From Cristatella mucedo (taxonomy: Eukaryota > Bryozoa > Phylactolaemata > Cristatellidae), in contig WPIO01000068.1 of the NCBI GenBank assembly GCA_009760855.2, forward strand, positions 1,139,501 through 1,203,500: a stretch of DNA of 64,000 bases, given 5' to 3'. Positions 10,080 to 21,290 of this stretch are shown piece by piece (position 1 is the stretch's first letter; each line of letters starts with the position of its first letter). Both the position numbers and the translations under genes were made by a program. A model generated the notes under the pieces. It saw nothing but the letters and a program-made list of their open reading frames with translations, was not told the origin of the DNA and did no database searches.

Positions 10080-10769
10080 CCTGTAGAGCTTGAGACTAAC
10101 GATTACCATTTCGGTCCTTACTGCGCACCAGGTCACTGATCTGGGCATCTCTGGCACTCCACAACGATTTGGGTCGTAACTCAGGCGCGGAGATTTCAGA
10201 ATGCTTGTCAATCAGTACCCGTCACCTGACGAGCCCTCGAAGTACGGGATACCTCAGGCTTTGTGCTGGGTTCACTTGTTTTTACATAATTTAATTAAAC
10301 ATAGTTTTACAATTTTTAACATTAACATTAATTTAACATAGTTTTAAATAATCTCCCTTCTGCGGAAGTAATCACCAAGCACGGCCACGAATTCGAAAGA
10401 GGTTCGCAGACTACACGCAGCTGTAGCCGTGCTTTTATCCCAATCTGCCTTTCTGGGCTACGAACTTTTTGAGCTTCCTTGCACCAAGTACTGCTGAAAT
10501 TTACACCTGGATAAGTAGGACCGTTTTTAAAATTGAGTGGCAATAAGCCTGCTTACTAGTAACTCTGTCAAATTTGGAGGTACTCAGAAATTAAAACGCC
10601 AAAGCTTTAAATGGACTTGGCGAATATATCTCCAGTAAAATCAGCTTACCAATCAAGTCTGGCTACTTTCCTCTTCGTAGCAGTGTAATAAAGCTCGGTC
10701 CTCCTTAGATAAGAAAACCGCATTCAAGCTTGTACATAGATTTTTCAAGTCCTGACACGACATGGAGTA
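10080..10769 (+). mobile_element. LINE A-like, very old copy, RT portion
   Basis: Landmarks occur in LINE A order but heavily degraded: a gggcatctctggcactcca segment (SRLGITGTALQ region), a ggatacctcaggctttgtgctggg segment (GVPQGSVLG), a caccaagcacggcc segment (AKHNLGF), and a late segment like STVKSAYFQL. An AT-rich filler lies at 10280-10345. No usable frame remains. Confidence 0.6.
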
Positions 10770-10884
10770 TTTAACTCATACTCCACTCATCAACCGACTG
10801 TGTTTTCTTTGCAGAAAATGTAAAGCGCCTAGAAAGAGATCGAGTTCTCCGAGGGCGCATTATCAAGTGTATTATTATTATTAC
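10770..10884 (+). mobile_element. LINE A tail-only insertion inside older LINE A
   Basis: A 115-base segment with the family 3' end (tttgcagaaaatgtaaagcgcctagaaagagatc, ggcgcattatcaagtg and an ATT repeat) interrupts the older copy, whose sequence continues at 10885 with the block equivalent to GLPACAIRRL. This is an extreme 5' truncation. Confidence 0.8.
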
Positions 10885-11560
10885 TCGAAGGCCTTCCGGC
10901 ATGTGCAATAAAGCGCTTAAAGTTGGTGCAATACTCAGCAGCAGCTTGGCTTGCCTGTCGCATATACTATATTGCATCCCTTCTCACTAACCTCACCTGG
11001 CTCCCCGTCAACCAGGGTACTGATTTAAGGATCTCTCGCTCACGCCGAGGTCCATTCGTCCTCTTGCTTCACTCTATCAAAATACAACCTACTCATGCTC
11101 CGCTTAGTAATACCAGATTAAATTTACCCTTCTTAATTTATCCTTATTTATTTAATTTAATTTATTTATCATTTGAATTTAATTTAATTTAATTTAATTT
11201 AATCCGTCATGCTCCGCTTAGTAATACCAGCTTTTCTGACTCAAAGTCGCTTAGCTGTGTCTTGAAAAACCTGCAATCCTTTAAAGACCGTGCCCATCAG
11301 TTCGTATACTTCCACCGCCTGGAGCTCACTCACTCCTTGTTGCACGGCACGACTTCCCTCTACTTTACACTTAGAAAGACGCTACAAATTTACACGTCCC
11401 TCGCAACATTTGCATTTCCTCTTAAATCATCCTTGGTATGATGATGTGTGCTGAATCTTTGCATGGTATCGCTACACAAATTGTCTTCTGCTTCCTTTCT
11501 AGCATATTCGAAGTACCCAGACAGAAGTTTAGTTCTCATGGAACTCTATATAATTTCCTT
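10885..11560 (+). mobile_element. LINE A-like, very old copy, C-terminal part
   Basis: Continues the copy above: ggccttccggcatgtgcaat (GLPACAI), cagcagcttggcttgcctgtcg (AARLVCR), cctcacctggctccccgtcaa (LHWLPVK), then cttagctgtg...aacctgcaatcctttaaagaccgtgc (NLKSFGDRA). It ends in degraded 3' UTR words. A short AT-rich insert at 11117-11206 splits it. Confidence 0.65.
11093..11230. repeat. 24-bp direct repeat flanking a TTTAA-rich insert
   Basis: The 24 bases at 11093-11116 recur exactly at 11207-11230. Between them are 90 AT-rich bases that are largely TTTAA and TTTAT repeats. Outside the insert the LINE sequence is continuous after removing one copy of the repeat, so this looks like an insertion with target duplication. 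Confidence 0.8.
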
Positions 11561-11619
11561 TCATTTAATTATTATTACTACTAGCTTATGCGTGTGAAAA
11601 ATCCTGCGAAATTTCATTC

Positions 11620-11800
11620 GTGCATTCTAATAGCCCGAGTCTTAGCCAAGGGTTAGGGTGCTCGCTCTTAGCGACCCGGGTCACGTGGGTTCGCGTCTTG
11701 CAGTGGACGATCGATCCTAACTGCTCGCGGCAAGCGGCAGCGATAGCCGGTAAGGCTCTGCTGCCGCTATATAGACGGGCTTCAGAATCAGCTAACCCTT
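11620..11800 (+). mobile_element. SINE1-related, diverged
   Basis: A tRNA-like head (ttagccaagggttagggtgctcgc), a box B-like cgtgggttcgcgtcttgc and the family 3' body (gcaagcggcagcgatagcc, aaggctctgctgccgctata, gaatcagctaa) are in order. The same head type occurs at 29070, so it may be a subfamily. Confidence 0.65.
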
Positions 11801-11807
11801 AACAATT

Positions 11808-11945
11808 CGGCCCCGAGTGTCCACCGCTGACCTAGTGGTAAGCTCAGCCTGGCTGGTGACCTCCAGGCATACGGTCGGACAAGGACTCCATATGACGATC
11901 TGGGCCGTTGAGGGCTCGAATTTGTTGATATTGTCTCGAACTTAT
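11808..11945 (+). mobile_element. tRNA-like repeat unit, possible third SINE family
   Basis: The phrase gctgacctagtggtaagctc fits an RNA polymerase III box A, and gagggctcgaattt about 90 bases later weakly fits box B. A related start (gagtgttcgctgacctagt) recurs at 12300, and a shorter one at 11950. The evidence is only these motifs. Confidence 0.35.
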
Positions 11946-14900
11946 CTCTGTTGTTGACCTAGTCGTAAGTGAGGTGTTCGCTGAGCTTTGACAGCACGCA
12001 GCTCCCAGACCTCTGCTTCAGGCTCTTCCTGTTGTTGAGTTAATCGCACGCGACGTTTCTGTTGAGGGTCGGCATTGTTGCACTAATTGACCTCCATTGT
12101 TGATTTTTCTCGTCGTTGTCTGCAGCAAGTGCGCTTATATTTTACTCGCTAAGTTTTTTTTTATTCCCAATTCATTGCTATGGTAAACTTGCTGGTCTAG
12201 CATGGCGGGAGGAAAAAACCTTGGATTTTATGTGGAAATTATCCTGCATCCGTGAAAAATCACGGATCACTCCGACTTTACTTTGAAAGGAGGGCCTGAG
12301 TGTTCGCTGACCTAGTCGGTGAGCCCACCCTGCTGAATGCCAAGCTTAGTTAAAGGAGCAAAATCTTTATATGAGGAAAAATTAAAACGCAGTTGAAAGC
12401 GTATTTATTTTTTTATATAAAAACGAACATCTACTTACAACCACTTTTGTGATGTCGCAAAATTAATTCGTTAATGCCTGATGGTGAATCAGAAGAACGT
12501 ACAGACGTGCTGACCATATTTAAATTTATATTAACTATTAAATGCACATACTCGTTCCGCGAGGAGAATTTCCGGCAGATTCTATCTATGCATCTCCATT
12601 GCTTAACAAATAGGCACAGCGAGGTATGTTTAATGTGAAATACGAGATTGTCTGTCGATGCTTAACATGCAAATCTTACTTTTCTCTTTAACCTGTTATA
12701 TGACACTCATCGTTGCACTATTGCCTTAGTAGTACTGTAAATCTCGTCAAGGTTGTAATGTAAATGTGACGTCACGGACTGTGCCGGATTCACTCGCTAA
12801 GTGGGTGTTATATAGGAGTGTCTTCTGTAGAGCACTCAAAGCCTGGGCGGCTTTTGGTAGGCATTTGGTAGCCGACAGACTTCATCTCGCGAAACAAAGG
12901 GAAATTGAGAAGCATGGAAGTACCAGCTCAGGACGGCTGGAAAGAATGTGCCACAGTCGGCAGCAGAAGAACACATGTAGTTACGTAAGAATTATGAAAG
13001 CGAGTACCGCAATCTAGGACCTGCAGAGCAAAAGCGTAGTTTCTTCAAGAGCCCGTTATCATTTGCGCAAATCGCGAGAGGTCATGCTAGAGATCTCAGT
13101 GTAGTCATTATATCCACTTGCGGTGGTGTCACCTACTCGCGAAGTACTTTTGCATGCGATACTGCCGAGACGCAGAAGCATGACCCTCGCACCAGCATGG
13201 GCCAGCAATGGTTAACGAAGGCGACGAAAAGTCATCGGTAGCTAGAGCAATGCAATGCGCTGAGCATTTAGGGCAGCGGCAGAGCCCTCGCAGCTTCCGG
13301 CGCGCTCCCCTTTGGCAAAGCAAGCAACTGCTCTGGCGCTGGATTCGTGAGGGTTTACCTTGACCCTGGGCCCCAGCCTAGGGCACCCGAGCTTCGCGCC
13401 TTCGGCGGCAGCTGCCGCGCGCTCCTTGCGGAGAGGCGCGCTCGACGGCGAATTTTAATCAATCGCACCCTCAAGAAAGAAGAAAGAAGCCGCAGCGTAG
13501 ATTGGATGGACCCTTTTTAAAGTCGCACGCCCTGGAAATTGTCGACCTGCATGCTGCGGCTGGTCGACAGCTGAGAGAGAACACCAAACGAAGCTGAGGC
13601 TCGGAGCCAAGAGAGAACATCGAAGCGGTTAATTTCTCGTTGTTTGGTTTGAACACCAGAGAGCCAGCCGACGAACGACGCCAACGGTTTATTGCTCAAG
13701 GCACGGAGCAGCAAGACGCACGACTGCCTTCGCACCCTTCTCACACTCGAGTCTCCTCGACTGCCCGGCTGTCCCTTGGCCGATCCCGATGGCGAATCCA
13801 CCATCTGTTCACCAGCGGGTTATCGGCCTGTGTCAACGCCTCATTAGAAGCTGACCACAGCTGTGCACCGGCCCCTCCCGGGGATAATCCCACCAGCTGT
13901 TGAGAAAAGGAGCGGCACCAGCCCGCATGCAATCGAACTACATTTCTGTCAAACGTTATCTAATCTAGAATCTTCGTACATTTCCTCCAATGTTCTGATG
14001 CAAGTAACAGAAGAACTTGCAGCTATACTGTTTGCCTTCAGCGTCTTACTGGATGGCACGATTGGTGTCTCCTGGTTTTCGGCAGCAATATACTTGCCGA
14101 TGCTATCGAGGTAGAATTTATTTGTGGAGCAACTTTTTTTAAACTAGAGCAGCCACCGGCGTCTTAAAAACAGTGAATGATTTTTTGCTAAGCGAAACCT
14201 CGATCGGAGGAGAAACGTTATATCCTCTGTGCTGAACGGTGCTTGGAAGCTCATCCGAATTTGCTGCTTTGGTTAAGAGCAAAGCTACTCAAGTTAATGT
14301 GCCTCATTTTTATCTAAATTGCGATGCATCGACGTCAAATAATCAGACGTAAATGTTTAAAGAAGTTGTGTCTACTGGTGTGAAAGTCTCGTCAATATCG
14401 TCAGAGACATGAGTGCAGACCATTCTGTTTTCAAGAAGGGCGAACATAATTTAATAACTATAATAAATCCATGTATGTATAGTTATTATATATTAATGAT
14501 AAAATAATTCTTCTCTACTTTTCAGAAGTTTACGAGCTTTACATAGTCTTTAAGTGCTTGATTAAACCTCCAACAGATGCTTCAATTTTTTGAGAGAAGA
14601 TAAAAGCTTATTCTAACACTAGTTCAATCGCGAGGTGTCGACTCAAGGCTGTGCGATCAAGGTGGATATTTTCAGCCATTTGAATTGGGATTGTGAATAC
14701 TGCAAATCAAGCCTCTTCAGTCAAAATCAAGGGTGCTGTATTTCGTGGGAAGAGGTTTGAGGCAGAAAACTATGGAGACTGTCTAATTTTAGAGGAAGTT
14801 CTTCCGCGTGGAGGAAACGAGAGTGAGAAAGCCTAGTCAGTTACTCTGCAGGCAGAATGCAGCAGATAGCGGGACACTCATCAGAGCTCTTTAAAAGGCT

Positions 14901-15214
14901 TGACCTCATCCGGTAAACGTAAAAGTGAAACTTGGATTCTTAACTATTTCCTTGTCGACATAGACTGCATTGATGATGTAGACCTAGCCAAATAGGTGCT
15001 AATTTACCCGAGGACAACGGAGATCTTACGAAAAGAATTCAACTCCAAGAGCCGTGAAGAATTCTGATGAACATTGAGGTACTTCAATATATAGATTCTG
15101 TTTGCCATTAAATGACTGTATGAGTCAGGGTTCTCGGCATTTTCCCTATAGACTAGACAAGTCAAATGTAATCGGATGTTTTGGATAAAATGAGTATCGT
15201 GTCAAAGACCGCTC
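11946..15214. other. Long stretch without recognised genes
   Basis: About 3.3 kb, with a second tRNA-like head at 12300-12350 and a GC-rich part at 13100-13950 where overlapping open frames of 60-95 codons occur on both strands. None has a recognisable domain or consistent codon signal, and overlapping frames on both strands are expected from GC-rich composition. 14450-14510 is AT-rich. I cannot exclude a short noncoding transcript or a fragmentary exon. Confidence 0.4.
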
Positions 15215-15595
15215 TATGGGTTACAATAAATTAGCTGCTCTGTTCCTCCGCTTAAAGACCGTTGGCGACAGACGCTTTAGCTCTGCAGGCCTCTTTTTTC
15301 CAATTCTTACGCAACGAAAAACCGCTCTCCTGCTGACGAATACGGAACATCCTTTCCAACGGTGCCGAGCTGCTACTTCCATGCTAGTCACTGCCTCAAG
15401 TGCTCTCCTGACTCTGCTATGCTTCCCACTTTTCCTTTGTCGCGTGAGATGAAGTCTACCGAAGGTAGAGGCTATGCAGGCTACCGAATGCGTACCGCAA
15501 GCGGCTCAGGCTGTGAATGCGCTATACAAAACTCTCCTGCGTAACACCCACATAGTCTTTGTGGCTTTATGTAGAGTTACAGAGGGAGATACATT
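15215..15595 (+). mobile_element. LINE B 3' fragment
   Basis: Aligns by eye with 50130-50470 and 7316-7620: acaataaattagctg, cgcttaaagaccgttggcgac, ctctgcaggcc, tcttacgcaacg, ctctcctgactctgctatgcttc, then aacacccacatagt and agagttacag. Broken frame. Confidence 0.75.
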
Positions 15596-16299
15596 ACATT
15601 TTCTTACTAGCAAAGACTCGTGCAAAATTAAGGAATATCATAATTGGATTTGAAAAGGTAGAGGTTTATAACAAAATCTTAAAAGTTACGTTTACGTCGA
15701 GTTCCTTAAATAGCGTTGCTTATTGGCTATATCCGGTTTTATGTCAGTGCGTGTGAAAAAGTTGCGCATATATGTTCGATCGGTTCGATCAGCTGAGCTC
15801 TTTTATGATCGGATTCCATTTCCATCAAAACAGCGAATTGTTTCTAAAAATACTTATGCTTTCATTTTCACTTTCCTCGCAATGAGAGAATGGGCGAGTC
15901 ATTAAATGCTTCCTTATTTGCGGGACGCACGGATGCTTAGACTATTTCCTAGATTCCGAGTCTTTCCGTCGGTCGTCGCTGGCAAGAGAATCAATCATGA
16001 CTTCCGTTAAGGTGAACTCCGTGCGCTTTCCGTTCCTGAGACGTAACGATTTGGGGACCGGACCATTAGTTTTTGTGTACCAAAAGACTTGAACTCTTGG
16101 TTTCGCTGACTTCACGACACCCCTGACCCAGCGGTACTTCACTACACCCGGGCTGGGTGAAACGGGTAGATGTTCCGCTTCTTTTTGAATACGGTCCCAA
16201 ATCAGCTGAGGATGCGACGTAATCGGTCAAACGTTTCATCAAGCCCAAGGACCGCAGCTGCATGTAGTATAACTGCGTGGTGATGTCATGCATGGCAAG
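15596..16299. other. No gene recognised
   Basis: About 700 bases between LINE B and the minus-strand ORF-family fragment. The right-hand end, on the minus strand, may belong to the C-terminus of that ORF family, but I see no clear motif. Confidence 0.35.
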
Positions 16300-17440
16300 G
16301 AGCTAACGACTGAAATGCCGGCATAATAAATCAGACACGCTGGAACGGAGCAAAATAATAGTACTGATTCCTGATCTACTAATCAAAGCGAGAAAGTCCG
16401 TCCGTCCGCACTTCGTGCGCTCGCAATGCTCATCTATACCGCAATTGGCAGGGAAGAAACCCAAATGGGAATGAAGGAAGTGGATCTTTAGATATACATA
16501 CTGCAGCCAAGTTTCTGATACTGCTTCAGCATGTCTTCTACTAGTTCCTTGTAGTTTTTCTGCCCTAATATGTCCGAGAAAGCTTGTGGAAACTAGGCGA
16601 AAAACATTACATGTTTGTTTCGCATCACCCTGCGGCAAGTTGCTGAACCGTTTGACTTCGAAGATTTCTCGAATTTGAAGACCCCAAAAAACTTCTATTT
16701 AGTCTTTGCTTCGCTGCATCGAGGGAATTGTTCATGCAGGTATCCGAAAGCTGGCGAAGTCCGATCAACGGCTTTCACGAAATTCTTCATCAAAACTAGC
16801 TTGATGCGAAAGTGTGGTAACACGATTTTGCGAGCATCAACCAGAGATGGGTGCTGGATATTCTTCTCTCCAACTGCTAAATTTTGTCTGTGAGCTAATT
16901 CCTTCCGCAGGTAGTGCAAGTTCCTCTCTCGGCTATCTCACTCATGTAACAAGCACATGTATTTTGTATATCCCTGCTGCGGTCCCATTAAAAGGGCAAC
17001 TACCTTCAAATCACCACAGAGGGGCCAGCTGTACTTTTTATACTTGATGGAATTCAGTAGCTGCTTTAAGTTATTGTATGTCTCTTGCATGTGGACAATT
17101 GAGCTACATGAATAGATGGAAGACGGTTTCCAGTGTGCACAGCCGAAAGACTCCGTTTTGAAGAGTCTACACTCAGTCTTCATTCTTGTGGGTCATTAGT
17201 GATTTGTGAGTCGTTCATAAGGGCCTCAATATCGAAACAGAATAGCAGATTACTTTTCTTTCTGAAGAAAGGCTCCAAGTGCTTGTGGCGTTTTCAATCT
17301 ATAGTAGTCGTGATATCTTCCTTGAGAAGATTCCATTGTTAGAGTCTTGATCATAACAATTCTGCCTTATTCCCGGATAAATTAATGTCACGAACCAAGT
17401 CATTTAGTTCTTCCTGTGTTATTCTTTGTGGGTTTGATGG
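16300..17440 (-). pseudogene. Broken copy of an unnamed repetitive ORF family
   Basis: The minus strand reads, in several frames, an ordered set of blocks. They are a start like LNDLVRD (about 17400), LFCFDIEALM (about 17235), then YNNLKQLLNSIKYKKYSW and CGDLKVVALLMGPQQGYTKY (about 16950-17090). These are followed by IKLVLMKNFVKAV (about 16800) and LKIHFLHSHLGFFP with DEHCER (about 16440-16490). I remember the same order in many uncharacterised proteins from arthropod and cnidarian genomes, typically around 400 residues and highly repeated, so a mobile element or captured gene is likely. The superfamily and biochemical role are unknown to me. At least three stops or frameshifts separate the blocks. 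A second, shorter fragment lies at 45340-45580. Confidence 0.65.
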
Positions 17441-17771
17441 TGCGCCATAGAGAAAATCGGGATCACTGCATGCTGACGTACCAGGAGAAGAACAGGTCGG
17501 CTCACCCATGTCCTCATAAGAAGAATCAAGAAAATATTCTCCTGGAGGTTCCGAAATAAGAAGTCCCTCACTATGTCGAACGGATCTCGATGCACGGAAT
17601 GTTTGAGTAGACTATCATCGACTTCCTTAGCTTTTTGTTCGACCGCAAAAAGGAGGAACCGAGCGGAAGTAAAAGCAATTTATGAAGTTGCTTTACTCTC
17701 TCCACACCATGGGGACTGCAAACGGCATTGACGGTTTTTTGCCATTCAACCACAGTGAAAGCTGTGTTGTA
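17441..17771. other. No gene recognised
   Basis: Bases between the ORF-family pseudogene and a LINE A copy. The left part may still be the N-terminus of the ORF family, which I cannot resolve. Confidence 0.35.
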
Positions 17772-19175
17772 ACGACCTACTTAGGAATGCAGACATGGGT
17801 TGGGTACACCTGCTTGCTTTGCTCGATCTTTCGGCAGCTTTTGATACTATCAATCACCAGGTCCTTCTTGAGCGCCTCTCATCTCGCCTGGACATCACTG
17901 GCACTGCTCTGCAATGGGTTAGGTCGTATCTCAGTGAGAGACTCAAGAGTATTGATGTGAAAGAACAAAGATCATCCGAGGTACTTTTGAAATATGGGGT
18001 ACCTCAGGGCTCCGTGCTTGATCCCATTCTTTTCACGATTTATACTCTTCCTCTAGCCGATGTGATCGCCAAGCACAATCTAGGCTTTCAGTTCTATGTG
18101 GATGACACTCAGTAGCACCTTTGCTTTAATCCCTTCCAGCCCTCGAGCACGCCGAATTCTCTCAACTCCCTTGCTGCATGTACTGATGACATCCGCACAT
18201 GGATGGTAGCAAATTTTCTTAAACTGAACGATCACAAAACTAACTTACTAGTTATTGGCAAACCAAGTGTGATTTTAGAAATTGGAAAGGCTATCGATGA
18301 AAACCAGCTCTGCCAGCATATCTCCTGTTGAATCTGCACGAATTTTAGGTGTCATGTTCCAAAGTGACCTTTCGTTAGACGACCACATCAGCTCCACAAT
18401 CAAGTCTGCCTACTTTCAGGTACGTAACGTTGCTCAAATTCGGGCTTGTTTAGATAGGGATACCAAATCTAAGTTGGTCGATGCATTTGTGACATACCGT
18501 CTTGACTTCTGTAACTCACTGCTTGCTGGCACACCGGCATGTGCAATCAGGCGCTTATAACTTGTGCAGCACTCTGCAGTTAGGCTTTGTCTGTCGTAAG
18601 CTTCGCAGTTGCCGCATCACACCAGTGCTCACCAACCTGCACTGGATACCGGTCAAGCAATGGATCGACTTTCAAGGTTTTGTCGCTCACTTTTAGGTTC
18701 CTTCATTATTTGGCTCCAGCCTACCTATCAGATCTACTGCACCACCAAGCGAAGCATCGTATCACCCGCTTTTCGGAATCTAACTGTTTACCTATACCTC
18801 GTACAAATCTCCAATCCTTAGGAGACCGTCCATTTAGTTTGTAAGGTCACAAAGCCTGGAACTCACTCCCGACTTGTGTCACGACATCCCTTGACTTGAC
18901 CACATTTAAAAAGAAATTAAAAACGCCCCTATTTAGGACAGCATTTAGTGGGTCCCTGTTAGTCATCCTTTATGTTCTTATGCATGCTGACACTGTGCAT
19001 GCCGTCGCTAACCACACTTGCATGCTGACCCTGTGCATGTAACCCTTAACCATGTTATTCATATTGTTTATCAAGCATGATGCCACTCACCATTTGATCC
19101 CTTTGCAGCAAATGTAAAGCACCTAGAGAGAGATTAAGTTCTCTGAGGGCGCTTTATAAAATGCATCATTACTAT
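17772..19175 (+). mobile_element. LINE A, RT to 3' end, frame broken
   Basis: It begins at the cgacctacttaggaatgcagacatggg segment and reads LDLSAAFDTINHQ, SEVLLKYGVPQGSVLDP and FYVDDTQ (a Val replaces the usual Ala before DD). A stop follows, then SPVESARILGVMFQSDLSLDD and the C-terminal domain in shifted frames, then the 3' UTR with aaagcacctagagagagatt and ggcgctttataaaatgca. Several frameshifts make it a dead copy of medium age. Confidence 0.9.
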
Positions 19176-19295
19176 TCTTATTATATCGTGATTCCTTCGC
19201 AGCAAATGTAGAGCGCCTTGAAAGAGATTTGAGTTCTCTGAGGGTGCTTTATCATGTTTATTATTATTATTATTTTTATTATTATTACTGTACAT
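19176..19295 (+). mobile_element. LINE A tail-only copy next to another tail
   Basis: Immediately after the previous tail, a second version appears: ccttcgcagcaaatgtagagcgccttgaaagagattt, a ggtgctttatcatg segment and a longer ATT repeat. It is either an insertion of a severely truncated copy into the first tail or a tail duplication. Confidence 0.75.
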
Positions 19296-20924
19296 GTAGC
19301 ACAGCATACATGCGGGCCCGAGGCTGTTCTTGATCACTAACCTTGCATGCAAAGTAACGATGATATAGCTTCTTCACTTGAGAAGTGATAATTTTCTTTT
19401 GGTTGGCGAATGCCGCTTTCCCGAAAATATAGCAAATATTCTCAATGGTATTAACGAAATTTCAAGGCATTACTGTTTTGTATTGTACCTAAATGGATAA
19501 AATAATAACCATTTCATGAAACAGCAGCTTGAATTGTCTCACACAAAGTCTGAAATATTTTAAACGCCCAACCTTTCCGACAGGGCTTTATGATGTCATC
19601 TTACTGCAGCAGCAGCCTGGCAGTGGTATTGCATTGCATCAGAAAATGATGCAATAAGCTCGGGATGATTTCGAATCGTGCAATGCGATGAAATATTGCA
19701 TCTGTCTAGGCTTATTTACGATGTTGTTGCAGTCCTACAGGATACATTTACGCGACGGAACATATAAAATGAAGTATATGAAGTATCTTCAAAACGAGAG
19801 CCAATAAAAAATGTATATGCTTATATTCGTTTTCAGCACACATAGATACTACATTCTACGCCCTTTTGAAGTCAGCAAGATTTCAATGTTGACTAGTGTT
19901 AGCAGCACTGCGATAATGAGATATCAATTAAGAGATCGTGGCAAGTCGATGAGCAATTCAAATTATGAAGTACGGGATGTCATGAAATGTCAGTCAATTT
20001 TTAGAACCCATTGTAATATTCGGTCGCTATGCGAGGATAAAGTCAATATGCAAGAAACTTGTACTGTTAGCTGTCCCCATGCAGTAACCAACGATATTCC
20101 TTTGCTAAAAGGCTCAAACAAATTAAGTCTCCGACACGCCAGCGCCAATTAAATGCATACTCAAACACAAAAGAAACTTGATATTATTGCATTGCGCGTA
20201 GTTATTTACAAGGAGCTTTGAGAAGGTTTGAACGAGTGATTGAAGATGCTTCAAGTTGCAGACATTTTTGAGACAGAACGACTTTAAAATTCGTTTGTCA
20301 TGAAAGAACCTCTCCTCAATAACATGATAGCTAAGATTCTAATAAATTAAAGGTTAGAATGAACTGCATACCTCAGTCTTGAGTCTTGTACACCGAGTAC
20401 CTCGATTGTGGCTTGTGCTTTTACTCGGGCAGGGCACGAAGCATAATTGTCACGACTCCATATTTTGCGTCCTTGTTTCCAATCGTAACAGGCTGTAGAC
20501 GAAAAACAACCCCTCTATACTTTTCGTAAAACAGATGCACTTTGAATGAATCGTGTAGGCAGGTGTCTGATTTCTTTTTCAGTCCCTTACAGTGCCAGGA
20601 ACATGAGACTAATCAGCTAAGCTTTCGCAAGATAATGAACTGTGATTGATGACTATGCTGCTACTACGAGTGAAGTTCTCCGGACGGCCACTGGACATAT
20701 CGAGACGCAAGAGCTTTTAATAGTGAACTCGAAGCCTAAGCGGTTTTCGGTTTACATTCTGTAGCCAGCAGCCTGAATCTTACCAAACAAATAAAAAAGT
20801 AAGAAGCATAGCTGCGTCATATGGGCAGTCGAAGAATGGAGGCTGCGAGCAGCAGCAGCAACGAAGGACGACCGGATAGGATTGGCTTTAGTCAAGCAGA
20901 AAGAGAAATGCCGCTTCGTGAAAA
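19296..20924. other. No gene recognised
   Basis: About 1.6 kb of AT-leaning sequence. One plus-strand frame of 113 codons (19811-20152) has no recognisable motif and ordinary composition. I see no repeat family shared with the rest of the window. Confidence 0.4.
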
Positions 20925-21095
20925 TTTCGCCTCACCGGTTTGGCCCAGTGGTCAGGGTGCTCCCCCCGCCCGAACCAAGGTTAATGTTAATGTAGACATC
21001 CCAGGTCGTAGGCTTACGTCCCCACGCGTTTGTGAAGCGCTTGAATGTAGATTGAGTTCTCTTAGAGCGCTATACAAATGAATGTGATATATTTA
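20925..21095 (+). mobile_element. SINE2 (tRNA-derived, L2-like tail)
   Basis: Box A-like region tttggcccagtggtcagggt, then caggtcgtaggct in the box B position. The 3' end gaagcgcttgaatgtagatt, gagttctcttagagcgctat and acaaatgaatg shares the arrangement and the words gattgagttctct with the LINE A tail. Confidence 0.75.
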
Positions 21096-21104
21096 ATTGT
21101 GGGT

Positions 21105-21290
21105 GCGAAGATTTCCAGTCCTAAATGCGTGGAGCAAAATATTCTGTCGCCTACGGTCAGTAAGTTAAAGAATGGAGCAACTAATTGACTCGGAGGATGT
21201 GGCGCCGGAATCGGTGCAGTAGTTCGGCTAGGTATGGAGAACCCAATGAAAGGCGGGCCTTGTGGGTCAGTCTTGCCTCGTTTTGAAAAT
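21105..21290 (-). mobile_element. LINE B fragment
   Basis: The reverse complement follows LINE B around 50030-50210 (cacaaggcccgcctttcatt, acctagccgaactactgcac, agtcaattagttgctcc, gaccgtaggcgac), diverged. It lies next to SINE2 and is opposite in orientation to the next LINE B fragment. Confidence 0.55.

Noticed and set aside
13517-13903. Overlapping 60-95-codon frames in a GC-rich patch
   Set aside because: No domain and frames on both strands; could be a decayed element but I cannot support a gene.
19811-20152. 113-codon plus-strand frame
   Set aside because: Longest frame in its region but no motif, no splice signals and ordinary composition for AT-rich noncoding DNA.
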